64,000 nucleotides of DNA from contig NW_006499436.1 in NCBI RefSeq assembly GCF_000471905.2, positions 6,251,636-6,315,635 on the forward strand, in the 5' to 3' direction. The stretch is from Amborella trichopoda. Its lineage: Eukaryota > Streptophyta > Magnoliopsida > Amborellales > Amborellaceae. The stretch's first letter is position 1. Each line of letters begins with the position of its first letter. A model generated the notes under the pieces. It ran no database searches, was not told the origin of the DNA, and saw nothing but the letters and a program-made list of their open reading frames with translations. The translations under genes and the position numbers were made by a program. Below are positions 11,875 to 24,159 of this stretch, one piece after another.

Positions 11875-14800
11875 ACACAAAGATCTCCTCCACTCTGTGG
11901 GAGGAATTAGATGACGTTGCCTCTTTGCCCCCTCCAGATGGTGCCTTGGCAGGGACTTCAATGTTACTAGATGGTCTTTTGAGAGGAACTCCAACTCCAG
12001 AGTGTCCCAAGCCATGGTAGACTTCTCTGACTTCATCTCCCACAATGAGCTCAACGACATTTCGACCGAAGGAGCCTCTTTCACTTGGATGAACAACTCT
12101 ACCTCCTCTCTCTTTATCTAAGCTTGATCGCTACCTCTGTAGTCCTGAGTGGTACTCCACATTCCCCGGCACCCATATCTCAACTGTCCCTAGACCCACT
12201 TTGGATCATAAGCCTCTCCTTCTCTATACCCTGCCTGCTTCTGGTGTAACTAAACCTTTCAGGTGTGAACTGACATGGCTTGAAGAGCCAGGCCTACCTT
12301 CTCTGATCTCCTCCTGGTGGGCATCCTCTCACCGAGTCAATGGCTGGTCAGGTTTCCGTCTCCAAAGGAAACTCTAGCTTCTCCGAGACTCTATCAGAGC
12401 CTGGAATAGACAGCTCCCGGGGAATTTTAAATTTAAAGAAAACTAGGCTCCTGCATTCCATTCACGAGTTACATCTCAATGAGGAGGCCCGGCCCCTTAG
12501 CCCCAATAAGCTCCTTCTCAGAACCCAACTCAAATCACACTTTCACTGTACGCTCAGGAAGGCAGAGATTTATTGGACACCCAATGGTCCAGTGCCAAGT
12601 GGTTAAAACAAGGGGACTTGAACACGGCTTTCTTCCACATAACAACCAACTGCAGAAGAAGGGACAACACCATTACCCAAATTAAGGTTCAAGACCTTGT
12701 TCTCGACCAACCATAGAGAACCAAGAGTGCCATCACAGACTTCTTCAAACAACTCTTTTAGGCACCGATCAAACCTACTCCTAGAATGGCCGATTTATCC
12801 TTCCTCTATCACCTTGGACTAGGCCCTTTGGTTGGGACGACCTTTCATTGAGGACGAGATCGTCAAAGCCACAAACAAGCTCGGATAAGATCGAGCCCCA
12901 GGTCCTGACAGCTTCCCCATGGCCCTCTTCAAACAATTCTAGGAACTATTACGCACATACATTATATCCTTTCTTGAGGACTTCCATGACAAAGGTGTGA
13001 TTCACAAAGGCATGAACGCCATGTTCATAGCCCTCATCCCTATGGTGGAAGGGGCTGAAAAAGACTTCAGACCAATCAATCTGATCAACAGATCTTAAAA
13101 AATCTTGGCCAATGTCTTGGCCTCAAGACTCAAGGAAGTCTTGCAGTGGATCATTTCACCCCACCAAGAAGCTTTTGTCAAAGAATGTCAGATTTTAGAT
13201 AGAGGCCTTGTTGCACATGAATGCATCCATTCCAGTTCCACCTCCAAATCCCTTGGTCTCATCATCAAATTGAACTAGGAGAGAGCTTAGGGCCATGTGG
13301 ATAGATTTGTCTTAGAGGAAACCTTCCTTAGAATGGGCTTCAGTGATTGGTTGCATTTGACATCCTTTCTTCTCTGTCCTCATTAATGGCTCTCCGAGGG
13401 GTTTCTTCTCCTCGTCCAAGGGCCTTCGGCAAGGAGACTCTTTCTACCCCTTCCCCTCTGCAATTGTAGCTGAGGTATTCAGCAGATCTATAGCCAGGAT
13501 GTATCAACATGGTGAGCTTGAGGGTTTCAAGATCAGTAGCACTGCCTACCATTTCCCAGCTTCAATACACTGATGACACCCACCACTTTTGTGGTGCATC
13601 GATGCAACAGTTCTATTCCTTACTCCTTTTCCTTAAATGCTTTCAACTGGCAACTGGCTTTAAGGTCAACATGGCCAAATCAAAGATGATTGGCATAGCC
13701 CTAGACCCACAAACCACCCAAGGTTTCACTAATAGGTGGGGATGCGAGGTAGACTCTCTACCATCTACATATCTCAGCATACCACTCTATTCTAGCAAAC
13801 CTCAACTTAGCCAATGGAGTCACATCATTAACAAATTTGCCTGCAAATGGTGGCATGGAATGGGAGGTTCCTTTCCTCAATGGGCCAAATCACCCTGATC
13901 AAGGTTATGCTTTCAAATGTCCCCATATTCCTAATGTCTCTCTTTCACATGCCTGCCTCTATGGCTCATCAGATCGAACAACTAATGCACAATTTCCCTT
14001 GGTCAAGAATTTTCAAGAAGTATCACCTTATTTCTTGGCACACAGGTTGCAAACCTAAGGCTCTAGGTCGACTGGGGATCCGTAACCTACAAACAAACAA
14101 TTTGGCCTTGCTTGGCAAATGGTGGTGGCGCCTAGCAACTCAGGAAGGCCATCTTTGGTAACAGGTACTTCGCCACAAGTACGGTCTTGACAGCTCCTCT
14201 TGGGTGACTTCCAATAGAGCCAACTGCTCTTCCTCTGGGGCTTAGAGATCGATCCTTCGCAGCCTAGACCCCATCAAATCCCACAGACACTACCATCCTC
14301 GAGCTGGGGATAGAATTCATTCTGGTCGACCTTTGGGTCAGGCACACCCCCTTAAGGGACCGTTTCCCTAATCTCTTTCACCTTGCCAGAGCCCCCAACA
14401 CCACTGTTGTAAACCTTTTCGAACTTCATGGCCATTCCCACTCATGGAATTCTAGCTTCCGCAGACAACTCCAGACAACGAGGTCCACTCTTTCCTTGAG
14501 CTTTCATCCATTCTTCCCACCCAGGGGTAAGGACAAAATGATTTGGATCCCTGCTCCCTCTGCAGTCTTCTCGGTCTCCTCTTTCCACCAAAAACTTGAC
14601 TCACAGCGGGCCTCCTCCTCCCCACCCCAGTCTATGGTTGTAAAACCTGGTTTTCTTTATCCCCACTAATGTAGTGGGTTTTTTAATTTTTATTTACTAC
14701 TTTTAGATTTTAGGATTATTTGCGCTTTCAGATTCCTTTAGGGTTATCTTTTACTTGTATATTTGTATAGATGTCAAGGGTAAAATTGGAAAGTTTATTT

Positions 14801-17070
14801 TATTTTAAGATAAGAAGAGAGATCAGGTTGGTTACAAGAGAGATGAGAGGGAGTTGAAGCAATCTCCCATATTTATGGGATTTACATGAGAGAGAGAGAG
14901 AAATGTTGGGTAGAGAGAGAGGTTTATTGATTTTTTATTTATCTCTTTTTAAGTTTGTATTTAAAAGAAAGATTTCTTGTTAAGTTTATATTTAAAGGAA
15001 AGAGGTCCTTTCTTTGCAGAAATAGTGAATAAAGAGAAGAAAGAATTTTCTTTGATCTTGTGAAGAGATTGTTGGGGTGAACACCCTTGCAGACCCAGAG
15101 AGAGAGTATACTCTCTCATCTTTTATTTTATATATTTATTTTTTTATTTAATAATTTCTTTCATACATTAGTTGATATCAAAGTAGGTTGATCAGGCCAG
15201 TAGATTAGAGCGATTGTATTATGGAGTGTATCGATCAATGGGATCAAATATTTGAGCGATTGGATAAAAAATGTGAGAAAATACTAAAAAGTCTACAAGA
15301 TCTACTTGTTAGAATATTGCAACAAGAGGAACAAAAGCGTGATATGGTAGATCTTGATGTGAAAGATGATGTCAATAACCCAAATGCATGAGAAATTTCG
15401 AAAATCAATTATGAGGAAGAAGATACGTTGGTTGCGATATGTGAAATCCAACCTTGTGAGCCTGAGGAAAATTCAAGATTTAGTTTGGGATTCCAGAGTT
15501 TGGTATCTCAGAGTTGTACTACAAATTGTGTTGGATCAATTATTTATTTGAAGAAGAAAAAGTATCCAAAAGAATATTAGGACTGCATCATCAACCTTTG
15601 AGAAGGCCTTTGAAAGATTTAAGTTCAACAAGCTCGAGGTCGAGCTTTTTCCAATTTTTTTATTTTTTTATTTTACTCTATTTAGATTTTAGGATTATTC
15701 TTGTTTTCAAATTCCTCTAGGGTTATTCTTAACTTTTATGGTTGTAGAGATTTCATTCACGGGTAAAATTGGAAAGTTTACTTTATTTTAAAATTGGAAG
15801 ATAGATATTGGAATGTTTACTTTATTTTAAGAAAGGAAAATAGATATGGGTGGTTACAAGAGAGATAAGGGGGAGTTAAAATGAATCTCCCATATTCATG
15901 GGATTTACATGAGAGGGAGGGAGACTTGGGGAGAAAAATGTGGGGGAGAGAGAGAGTTTTATTGGGCTTTTATTTATTTATTTTTATTTATTTCCTTTTA
16001 AGTTTGTATTTAAAGGGAAGAGATCCTTTCTTTGTAGCGAAAGTGAATCAAAGTAAAGAAAGAGTTTTCTTTGATCTTGCAAAGAGATATTTGGGGTGGA
16101 CTCCCTTGCAGTCTGAGAGAGGATATAATCACCCATCTTTTATTTGTTATCAGCATTTTTTTATTTATTATTTTCTTCCTTGCATCACCCCCAAAAATCC
16201 AAGTCTTTAATTGGATTGCCCTGGTGGAGAGAGCCTTAATAGTCGCCAACTCCAAAAGAGAGGCATGTGCATGGCTGATGAGCAAACCAACTCACACATC
16301 TTCATCCACTGCAGCATCGCTCGCCAACTGTGGAAAGACCTTCTTCGCCAATTTAATTGGACTTAGGTAACCCCTGAGTCCGTAACCCATCTTTCTCAAA
16401 AGATACAATTCCTCCATTGACCAAAACGTGGAAGGCCTCTGTTGCTGCTACCTTGTGGACCATATGGAAAGAGCGCAATCAAAGGATTTTCCAGGGACAA
16501 TCAACACCACCTCTGGCCCAAAAGGAGAACATTAAATCCACGATGATTTTCTGAGCCACCAACCACAGTAGATTCAAGCTCCTATCTACCTCGGACTTTC
16601 TTCTCAGCTGGCAAACCATACTCCTCTTTAGGCCTCGTTGCATTCCCCGTGCCTCTCTCTAGCGACCCCTGGAACACGACTAAAGCAAACTCAATTTTGA
16701 CAGTTGCTCCCTTGGCAACCTGGTCTGGTGGGCATCAGCGGCATAGAAATCATGAAGGCACTCCCCTCTTCTCCTTTGCCCTTCCCATGGGCCGAGCTGA
16801 TTTAACCACGACGGAAGCTCTCATTCTATTGGAAGGTCTCAAAAATTTCAATCCTTCTTGGAGCACAATTTTGGTCGTGGAAGGCAAGTCCAACAATGTA
16901 ATTTCTTGGGCCTTAAGCGAGGCCGCCCCTCCATGGTGACTCATACCTGTGTTTGACAAAATCTTCGACATTTGCAGGCATATACAGAGCTCATGGGTGC
17001 TTCTTTGCAGGCATATAGATTCGCTAAAGAAGGTGCTGCCCAGGTGGAAGACTAAGGTTTTTTTTTTTTT
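11875..17070 (+). mobile_element. L1-type LINE, 5'-truncated and decayed, split by an LTR element
   Basis: Plus-strand translation across many frame breaks follows the order of a plant L1 ORF2. First comes the end of the endonuclease domain (11885-12110: a GDFN-like turn, then NELNDIS and GASFTW). Then reverse transcriptase (12840-13700: APGPDSFPMALF, MFIALIP, FRPINLI, ILANVLASRLKEVL, and a YTDD where YADD is usual). Then the thumb and linker (13830-14630). Then a zinc-binding RT tail (16190-16400: PPKIQVFNW). Then an RNase H-like stretch (16640-16940: EALILLEGLKN). Many stops and frameshifts rule out activity. It is interrupted between about 14640 and 16184 by another element. The 3' end is not sharply defined; a T15 run lies at 17057-17072. 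Confidence 0.75.
14641..16184 (+). mobile_element. Short non-autonomous LTR retroelement (TRIM-like) nested in the LINE
   Basis: Two direct repeats of roughly 0.5 kb (about 14670-15167 and 15650-16184) share taaaattggaaagttta, ggttacaagagagat, catgggatttacatgaga-like and gatccttttctttg-like blocks. The first ends in ...catacA and is followed at once by gttgatatcaaagtagg, a diverged initiator-methionine tRNA primer site. The second ends in ...cttgca, and LINE sequence resumes right after it. Only about 480 bp lie between them, with a broken gag-like charged open frame starting at 15222 (MECIDQWDQIFERLDKKC...). No pol is present, so it depended on another element. The 5 bp after the second repeat are not found before the first, so the left junction seems to have lost sequence. 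Confidence 0.7.
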
Positions 17071-19600
17071 TTTGTGCGGCAACACTTATCCCCGATTTCA
17101 TACACCTATGCTTGTATAGCATTTTTTTGAAAATAACCACTATCTCGGTGCTGTTTGTATAGAGCTCCCAAGATGTGGGTAACCTATTTTTTGTAACTTG
17201 TACAAACTCTTTACATGTCATCATATTCAAAAAATAAATAAATAAATAAATCCAAACATTTGTTGTTTGGGGAAATAAGCCTATGGTTAGATGAATAGGC
17301 TTAGGGATCACACTTCATCGAAGATCAACCATCTATACCAAAGAAATTGTAAGCTTTCAAGACTTAGGTCAGAATCTTACATCTCTCAAATTCATCAAAT
17401 TTGTGTTTTTTTTTTTGAAGTAGTTGAAGATGGTGGGGAATTTGATTTTTTTTCCCCCCTAAACTCTGATCCATCTAGTGGATAAATCATGCCAACATGA
17501 GTCTATGGATGATATTTGAGCTCAAATCTGGTTCTCTAGGAACTCTAGGATCACTGGTTTTCTAGGAGCTCTAGGATCACAATGGAAAATTAAAAGTGGC
17601 CACATTTCCGCTCCCCTTTAAAATGAAAAAAGAACGGTATGCGAATACTGCAGCGACTTGCCCTAGTACTGCTCAAATTTTATAGATTATGTACAAAACC
17701 ACCAGACCCCAATCCCCGGTTCCCACCAAGTGGAAGTCCAGGGGTTTTGGGCTCTGCACCCTAGAGCAAGTGACTCGGGCAAAGCTGAGTTAGAGTCCGC
17801 TGAGATCTAAAACACTGGTTGTAGCAGTCTTACTAAAACCCTAGTGCATATCATCTAAATCTAAGTGCGAAGTTGACCATATCAAAGATTCTAATACTGT
17901 AATATGCCTATAAGAACAGTTGGGAACCAAGTCAGGGTGCTAATTTCTTGTTCTGTTTTCCAAAAGTTGACATGCATCGACGAACTGAATGCCATTCTAA
18001 AACCTAGCATTGATCCTAAACTGGCTGCCAATCACTATGCGAGTAAAAAGGGTGAGAGGATCATCTCCCCTTAAAAACCACCAAAGAAGCCAATGACCAT
18101 TGAGAAGCACAAAGCAGGCTGCCATCCAACATCTTGCTCCAAAGCTGAGGAAGGACCAATCCATCTGATCACAGCCTTCTCTATATGCATCTTGCCTAAC
18201 TTGCCTTGAGTATGGAGTGAGAGCACTCACGCTAACTTGCCTACACATTGCTAGAAGTGTCAGTGTCAAATGGTTTATGGTGTCAGATTCCCCCAGGCAA
18301 TGCAATATACAATTGGACGACAGCACTATACAAGTTTCATGAAACCATTTAAATCACTGACATAATAAAACCTAAACCTCAACGCATTCTCCCCACTCAG
18401 TCCAGATCAATTTATGAAACACAACAAAAGTTTTTAATGATTCAAATCATGTTTCATGAAGTTCATATGAGTGTGTGTGTCTGTGGATGTGCGCAAGTGT
18501 GTTTCATCAACTGGAAACTGGACCCCAGTGAATCGAGAAAAATCAGAAAACAAAAGTTAAAATAAAGCAAGCCAGCTTTGAACTTACTGAAGAAGGCCTG
18601 CAAGCATCACAATAATTGAGTTAGACCAAGTAATATTTTTGTTACCAGATGAAATAGAAGGGTACAGTAGACTTTTTGCCATCTTAAAACTGACATTCCA
18701 GTTCTAATATTCTTGAAGTCCAAGATGGCAAGTATGCCGGAAGAACAAGAAGAGAAATGATCAGTAAGAACCGGTTCTACCTAATGAATGGTCAGTGATG
18801 GAGAGAGTGAGACCCACCAGAACATGACATGACTGAAGTGGTAGGTAACACTGCCTTCAACAATTGCCATCCATTCAATGAACGGTGTTAGCCTGGGATC
18901 TAAAATAGATCAACCAGAAGAGAGTTCTACCTGATCAGTCCTCAAAAAGAATTGAGGATATTGAAAACAAGGACTACCCAAACCACAATGTCACACATGT
19001 TGGGTTAAACTAGATTGAGAATCCTGGAGAGCTTAGAGGACAGGGAAGCCAAATAACACTAGTATTGAAGGAACCATCTAAACTTTGTAGCCTCTCCCAA
19101 TCAGCATCCAGGTTGAAACACTACAAAAAACTTTATTGCCTATTCTCAATTCTTATTAATGGTAGCCTGCATAATTTCTTCAATCTTCAAGGGGTTAACA
19201 CCAAGGCGAACCCTTCGCGCACTTCCAATTCACCATCTTCGCTTATGGTTTCAGAAGGTCCATCTCAAGAGTGTATGCTTTTTGGGGTTCAGTACAGCTC
19301 AAAACCTTGCATGTCCAACTACAGAACGAGGATGATACTTTGGTGCTTTGTGCTGCCCAATTCCGCAAATCGACACCCCCTGGCTGTTCCTTAGGTGCTT
19401 TGATATCACAAATGCCCTCTAAGCAAACATGCCCAAAATTAATAAGGATTTGGCCTTGCAAGGAGGTGATCTAGAGGCCCTAGCACACTGGATGGGATCA
19501 GCACTGACACATTGCCAAACAAGTACTTGAGCCTTCCTCTTTGCAAAGAAAAACCCAAGAAAGCCCAATGGATAATATAGTTGAGAAATATGAGAGGACA
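17071..19600. other. Sequence of unknown nature, no secure gene
   Basis: Open frames such as 17997-18326 (-), 19065-19394 (+) and 19243-19461 (-) have ordinary composition but no motif or paired splice sites that I can defend. An 18-bp near-repeat (aggaactctaggatcact) occurs twice around 17537-17580. The region could be intron or 3' untranslated sequence of the minus-strand gene that begins at 23.5 kb, but nothing proves it. Confidence 0.35.
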
Positions 19601-19639
19601 TTGGCTTCCTGGAAATGCTGATTCGTGTCCCTGGGATGC

Positions 19640-19990
19640 TGTATGACTCTCATAAAGGCCACACTCTCAAGCATCCCGATATTACTTCCTAAAACATTTT
19701 GAATACTTCCTAGAACACTTTGAATGGCAATGGGTAACCCCTATATCCTTGGATAGCCCATTTAGATGCTGGCTGCCCCCCGCTTCAGAACTTCATCCCT
19801 ATTACTATGGCAAATAACTGTTCTGGCCATTCTAGTGTCAGTTTGGGTTGAGCAGAATAAAGAACTTTCCGGAGCTCATACTTTACAAGTAAACACCATG
19901 GTCGACTGCATGAAAGCTATGCTTATTCATTCGCATTTACCTGTGAAGACTTCAAAGCACTCTTTGCGGCAAACAGGACCACACAGTGGA
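19640..19990 (+). mobile_element. Possible fragment of an L1 ORF2 C-terminus
   Basis: Plus-strand translation from 19766 gives LLLWQITVLAILVSVWVEQN, which looks like the Trp-rich WxxWxERN stretch between the zinc-binding and RNase H parts of plant L1 ORF2 proteins. It is followed by a segment that could be the usual VIDRxKxLL region. The match is short and degenerate and no other LINE domain is found nearby. Confidence 0.3.
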
Positions 19991-20475
19991 AATACATCAT
20001 ATGGTTCAGTTTGTACATTTTTGTATTGACAAATTTGTAGTCTCACGCATTCATGCAACTGGTTTTAAGGCAGAGATGGAAAACTTCAAACCATCAGTAC
20101 AAAGTGAATTATTGGGAGAAAGAAAACATCATGGAGAGGCAGAACAGTATTGGTTTAATCAATCAATAGACAATTGAAACAACATTTGGTGACATCTTGA
20201 AACAAAAAAAAGAAAAAAACATAAATGCAAGAGATTTACAAATGAATAGGATGTAGATTTTGTTTTTGGTGAAGTCAAAGAGAAATAATACAATCAAATG
20301 CATAAAAGTCGGTTACTTGAGAAGGGATAATTGTGAAACAGGAAACCAGCAATTATCTAGTAAATGAATTTTGAGGCACCAAAATCTATTATTAAACATG
20401 ATGGATAAGACGGTATACTTCCCAAGTAGATGCTTAAATAGCACGAAGTACTTGCCAGGTTGCAACACTAGAGAG

Positions 20476-20566
20476 TCAAAAGCTTCTTGAAGTAGACCCG
20501 GAGGCAGAAACAGTAGCACTAGAACCATTCTTTCTTGACAACAGGTTAGATTCAGTATAAGATAGG
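20476..20566 (-). CDS. Candidate terminal exon of an unknown gene
   Basis: On the minus strand an AG acceptor (20567-20568) is followed by an open segment ending in a Ser-rich tail, LLSRKNGSSATVSASGSTS followed by RSF and a TGA at 20476-20478. Ser/Gly-rich tails of this type are common at plant protein C-termini. It lies downstream of, and on the same strand as, the membrane-protein exon at 23357-23497 and could be its last exon. No intermediate exons were found and the phase (one base completing a codon) does not fit a direct join to that exon (phase 0). This is a weak call. Confidence 0.25.
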
Positions 20567-23356
20567 CTAAGTCATGGCATCCAATTGAGCTCCAGGGACT
20601 CGTGGAGAAGAACAAGAAGTAAGAGAGGGATAATCTAATCAATGGCACTAGAACTGTGGAAGGAAGAGCACACCTTAAGGCATCTGCAGTACATCAAGTG
20701 TTCCATCAAACCACGTGTCTCATTTATTTCTTGAGATAGCCAAATTTATGAACCCAAAGGCAATATGATAATGGCTCTAAGGCATGGTTACTCAGATAAT
20801 TGAACCCAGAAAAAAACAATCAAGATAGCAAGGTTCCACACTTTCCAAAATGCCATAAAGATCCACAAAACCACATCCACCAGCATCCAAAAACCTTGAG
20901 ACCTTCTAGCAAAGATACGAGGAAATGTGAACTTCGAAAAAGCATTTGCTCCTTTCCGAAATCCTAAACAAAAACATCAGCAATTCAAGAAACTAAAAAT
21001 TGCGAGATCTCTCACAGCAGCGATCTATTAAAGCCACAAATTTTGCAGAATTGTTTCTCTTAGGCATCCAAATGCTCCAACAATGAAATGATAGTCCCAT
21101 TTGATCCTCATCACAACATGAAGGTTTCTCATCAACCATAATCTCTGAATGTCCTCCCCATTAATAAAGTATGGCATTGCTTCCATCAGGTTAGCAATTG
21201 TTGTATCCTATTCAGTGATAGATATCTGATTTGGGGCAATTGGTGGTACTGCAGAATCTCAAGTAATTTAGGCCATGGGAGCTTCACTAAGATGAGGCTT
21301 ACTTGTCCAATATTGTGGCAATAGTTTGTCCCCTTGACATCAGGCAAGGCCAATTGCTTCTGAACTTGGCATTTTCAGTATGTCCATTCTTTGATTGGCC
21401 GACCTTTCAAATTGAGTTTGAATTCATGGCCTATGTAGTTCAATAAAATATGGTAACAGAATAAACAAATTGGTTACGATCCGGTAGAATGCACAAAACA
21501 TGACTAAAGCACGGCTAAGTTAAAGGCCCAAAACCCTTATCAAATGATTATATTATGGCATTATTTTCAAGATTGCCAGGTCGAGCTTATGTCAGGCACT
21601 CAATTGAACAAAATAACCATTCCATGTCAATCAATAACTTGCCTAAGTCATCTCCATCAAGTCAATGAAAACCCAACCTAGTAGCAGGAGGAAAACTATC
21701 TGATAAACGACTGAGAAAAGATCTTCCCAGTGATAATTGCAGGAAAGGGCGAGAAAGGATGAAACTAGTTATAGCAATAGAACCTTTTTGATTTGCCAAA
21801 GTGGCTTCTTTGAATTACATTGACAAAGACTAAAGGAATTGAATTATTGGATAGGCCCTGGTGGAGCAGTTAAGACACTAAATCATTCTCAAGCGTTCTC
21901 CCTCACCATCTCTTTACTGTACATCAGTCTTTTCTTAATCATGGAATCTTGTATGAGTTTGCTTTCTCTTGAACTTTTCTCTTTCTTCCCTAACTATTCA
22001 TGGATGCAACTAAACTCAACAAGAGTCATGGAAAGTGAAACACCACGATTATCTTCTTTCTGATTATTGAAAAACACCATAAGTATCTAATCCCTAATCT
22101 TTGATGTGACAGGCATAGGTAACATAAAGCCTATCGAGAGCATTTCCAATGCGGGTGCTCTATCAAGGTAATACATTTAAACAACACCATACATAGAACC
22201 CGAAATTCTATAATTAAGAGATATCACTAGAACTATTAAAATAATCTTTTTAAAAACAGGAATCGGGCTTGGGTCAAGACAGTAGTAGCAGGGTTCTTAT
22301 GTAACCTTGTCCAAAAAAAAAAGAAAAAGAAAAAGGATCTTTTGAAAAATGACAAAACTAAGATAAGTAGCACAAGAGAAGAAAGACGCTATCAATTATG
22401 TGGAACGATAACACTAAAATACATCCCTAAAAGAGAGACTTACAGCCAATAAGATGGACTTATCGGAACTGAGAAACCACTTCGAGGGGCCACCTTCTTA
22501 CAAAGAGAAAATGCATAAATTTCTCAACAACGAACTCTTTACATGAGTCCCCCGTTCACAGTTACTCATGAGCGAAGTACCCAACAGTTATTCGTACCTA
22601 TCAAAATGGAAACCCAATCCTCTCCTTAACAAACAAGAAACTAATATCAGTAAAATTGAAGCCCAATCCTTCCCATGTTCCAAAAGGAGACTCAATCCCA
22701 TGAAGATCAGACAAAAGCCGGAACCCCAAAGCATATCCAGGTGATATCCACGTGTATTAGAAACCAATCAATGTTTAATAGTCCTTTCAGAGGTTTCCAA
22801 AAAAACCCAAATTTTTCCAAAATCTCCAAAGAAATTCAAGCATTGCTGCGATGAAAAACACATTTCAACTCATGTTTTAAGTATATTCAGAGTCCCAATA
22901 GTCAACAAGCAATTCGAGTTCTAACCACATCTGAAAAAATAGTAACCAGGTTGAACTTAACAACTCCTCACTGGACATAAAGAAATTTGATGTCATTTCA
23001 AACATTAGTTTGCAACTATTACTCATAGTACAAGGGTATCTCTCCAGTAATTCATCAATAGATTCATTAAACTTTACAATAACCAATAAAATATATATGT
23101 TTAATCCATGGACAAAAAATTACATTGGGAAATCATTAGCAAAAAATCATAACTATCAAAAAAAGAAAAACGCAAGACACTTGAAAATACTCACAACCAG
23201 CTCCCACTAAAACCAAATACATAGAAATAAAAGGAAGAAATTTCATAACCAGAGAAATCAAATGTAAATACATAGAAATAAAAGCAAGAAACTCCATAAC
23301 CAGAGAATTAATTCCATCATTGTAAACTGATTTCAAAGGCAATACGGATAACTTAC
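20567..23356. other. Possible intron or intergenic sequence of the minus-strand gene
   Basis: No clear exon. One minus-strand open segment around 21026-21190 and one possible short exon near 22877-22931 (an acceptor after a T-rich tract, then a short frame ending in DYWDSEYT and a stop) are the only candidates. Joined in phase 0 to the exon at 23357-23497, the second would make a 64-residue protein, but I do not recognise that C-terminus. Confidence 0.3.
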
Positions 23357-23497
23357 TAGATCTTTGAAGATGATATAGGCGATGAGAAAGAAGAGAACAA
23401 AGAGAATTTCGAACTCCGCCAATTTAACAAATGCGAAAACTGCTTTCACCGCCTTAGTTAGCAGAGACTCTCCATAGGGTTCAGCTCTCCTGCGCAT
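23357..23497 (-). CDS. First coding exon of a small single-pass membrane protein
   Basis: ATG at 23495-23497 starts 47 codons: an Arg-rich N-terminus (MRRRAEPYGE), an amphipathic stretch, then a hydrophobic segment of about 17 residues (residues 31-47, ILFVLFFLIAYIIFKDL) preceded by Glu. A strong donor CTA|GTAAGT follows at 23351-23356, phase 0. The MRRRAE methionine is chosen because the upstream frame codes unlike a protein and a leader intron seems to end just before it (CAG at 23521-23523, or AG at 23500-23501). The matching donor CTG|GTAAGC is at 23669-23674, and the 5' leader between 23676 and about 23760 is CT-rich. I do not recognise the family. The positive N-terminus and single hydrophobic segment suggest a tail- or signal-anchored protein of an internal membrane. 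Downstream exons are unresolved, so the gene is partial here. Confidence 0.55.
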
Positions 23498-23786
23498 TGC
23501 TATCCCTCCAAAATAAAAACCTGATGATTCAGAAAAGGCATACAAGAACTAAATCTCCATGAATTGGGGGCGGGCAAATGGAACCTAAATCTAATCAGAT
23601 GGGGATAATCCCATGAATTCCATCAATTTGTAGATATTTAGAGCGGTTAAATGTAGTTGCTGGCATGCGCTTACCAGAGAAGAGAGAAAGATCTGTGGGC
23701 GGCGGGATAGAGAGAGAGACAGATGGCCAGAGAGAACAAGGAATTTTAGAGAGAGACAGATGGGCAGTGATTCAAAGGAAAAAAAT

Positions 23787-23796
23787 TTATATAGAG
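23787..23796 (-). promoter_or_regulatory. Candidate TATA box supplied by a MITE end
   Basis: On the minus strand the sequence reads CTATATAAAT, a good plant TATA box, about 290 bp upstream of the ATG at 23497 and roughly 30 bp upstream of a plausible transcription start in the CT-rich leader. The same bases are the terminal inverted repeat of the MITE at 23790-24139. The promoter role is inference. Confidence 0.4.
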
Positions 23797-24139
23797 CTGA
23801 GGCCTTAAACAATCATATTAGAGCGCACCTCAAAACTTTCACCTTAAGAGGCCAAATATCCTCAAATCGACATAAGATGCAAGGACATGCGAAAAAAAAA
23901 TTTTGATTTCAAGTATTGAAAATAGAGCTTCTTGTAATGCGGTTTTTATCGTCAATTTTCAATATTTTCAAGTTTTCATAGATCCGTTTGATCTACACTA
24001 TTATTCAAACTTTAAATTTTATAATTAGAGATGAAAATATATTTTAAAGCTATAAAAACGATTTTTAGTATTGAACCACATTTCTCAACATTATTTGAAG
24101 GTGTGTTCTACTTTGATTGTTTAGAGCCTCAACTCTATA
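23790..24139. mobile_element. MITE-A copy (full length)
   Basis: Left end tatagagctgaggccttaaa and right end ...gattgtttagagcctcaactctata are inverted copies. The interior matches the copy at 59227-59595 through atatcctcaaat, atttcaagtattgaaaata, caagttttcatagatc, tgatctacacta and gatgaaaatatattttaa. There is no transposase. It lies directly upstream of the membrane-protein gene. It is followed by the 3' half of a second, opposite-facing copy. Confidence 0.7.
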
Positions 24140-24159
24140 CAAACTGCACCTTTTTCCAA

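Noticed and set aside
21026..21190. Minus-strand open segment of about 52 codons
   Set aside because: Open and not unlike protein, but no family resemblance and no matching splice sites at both ends.
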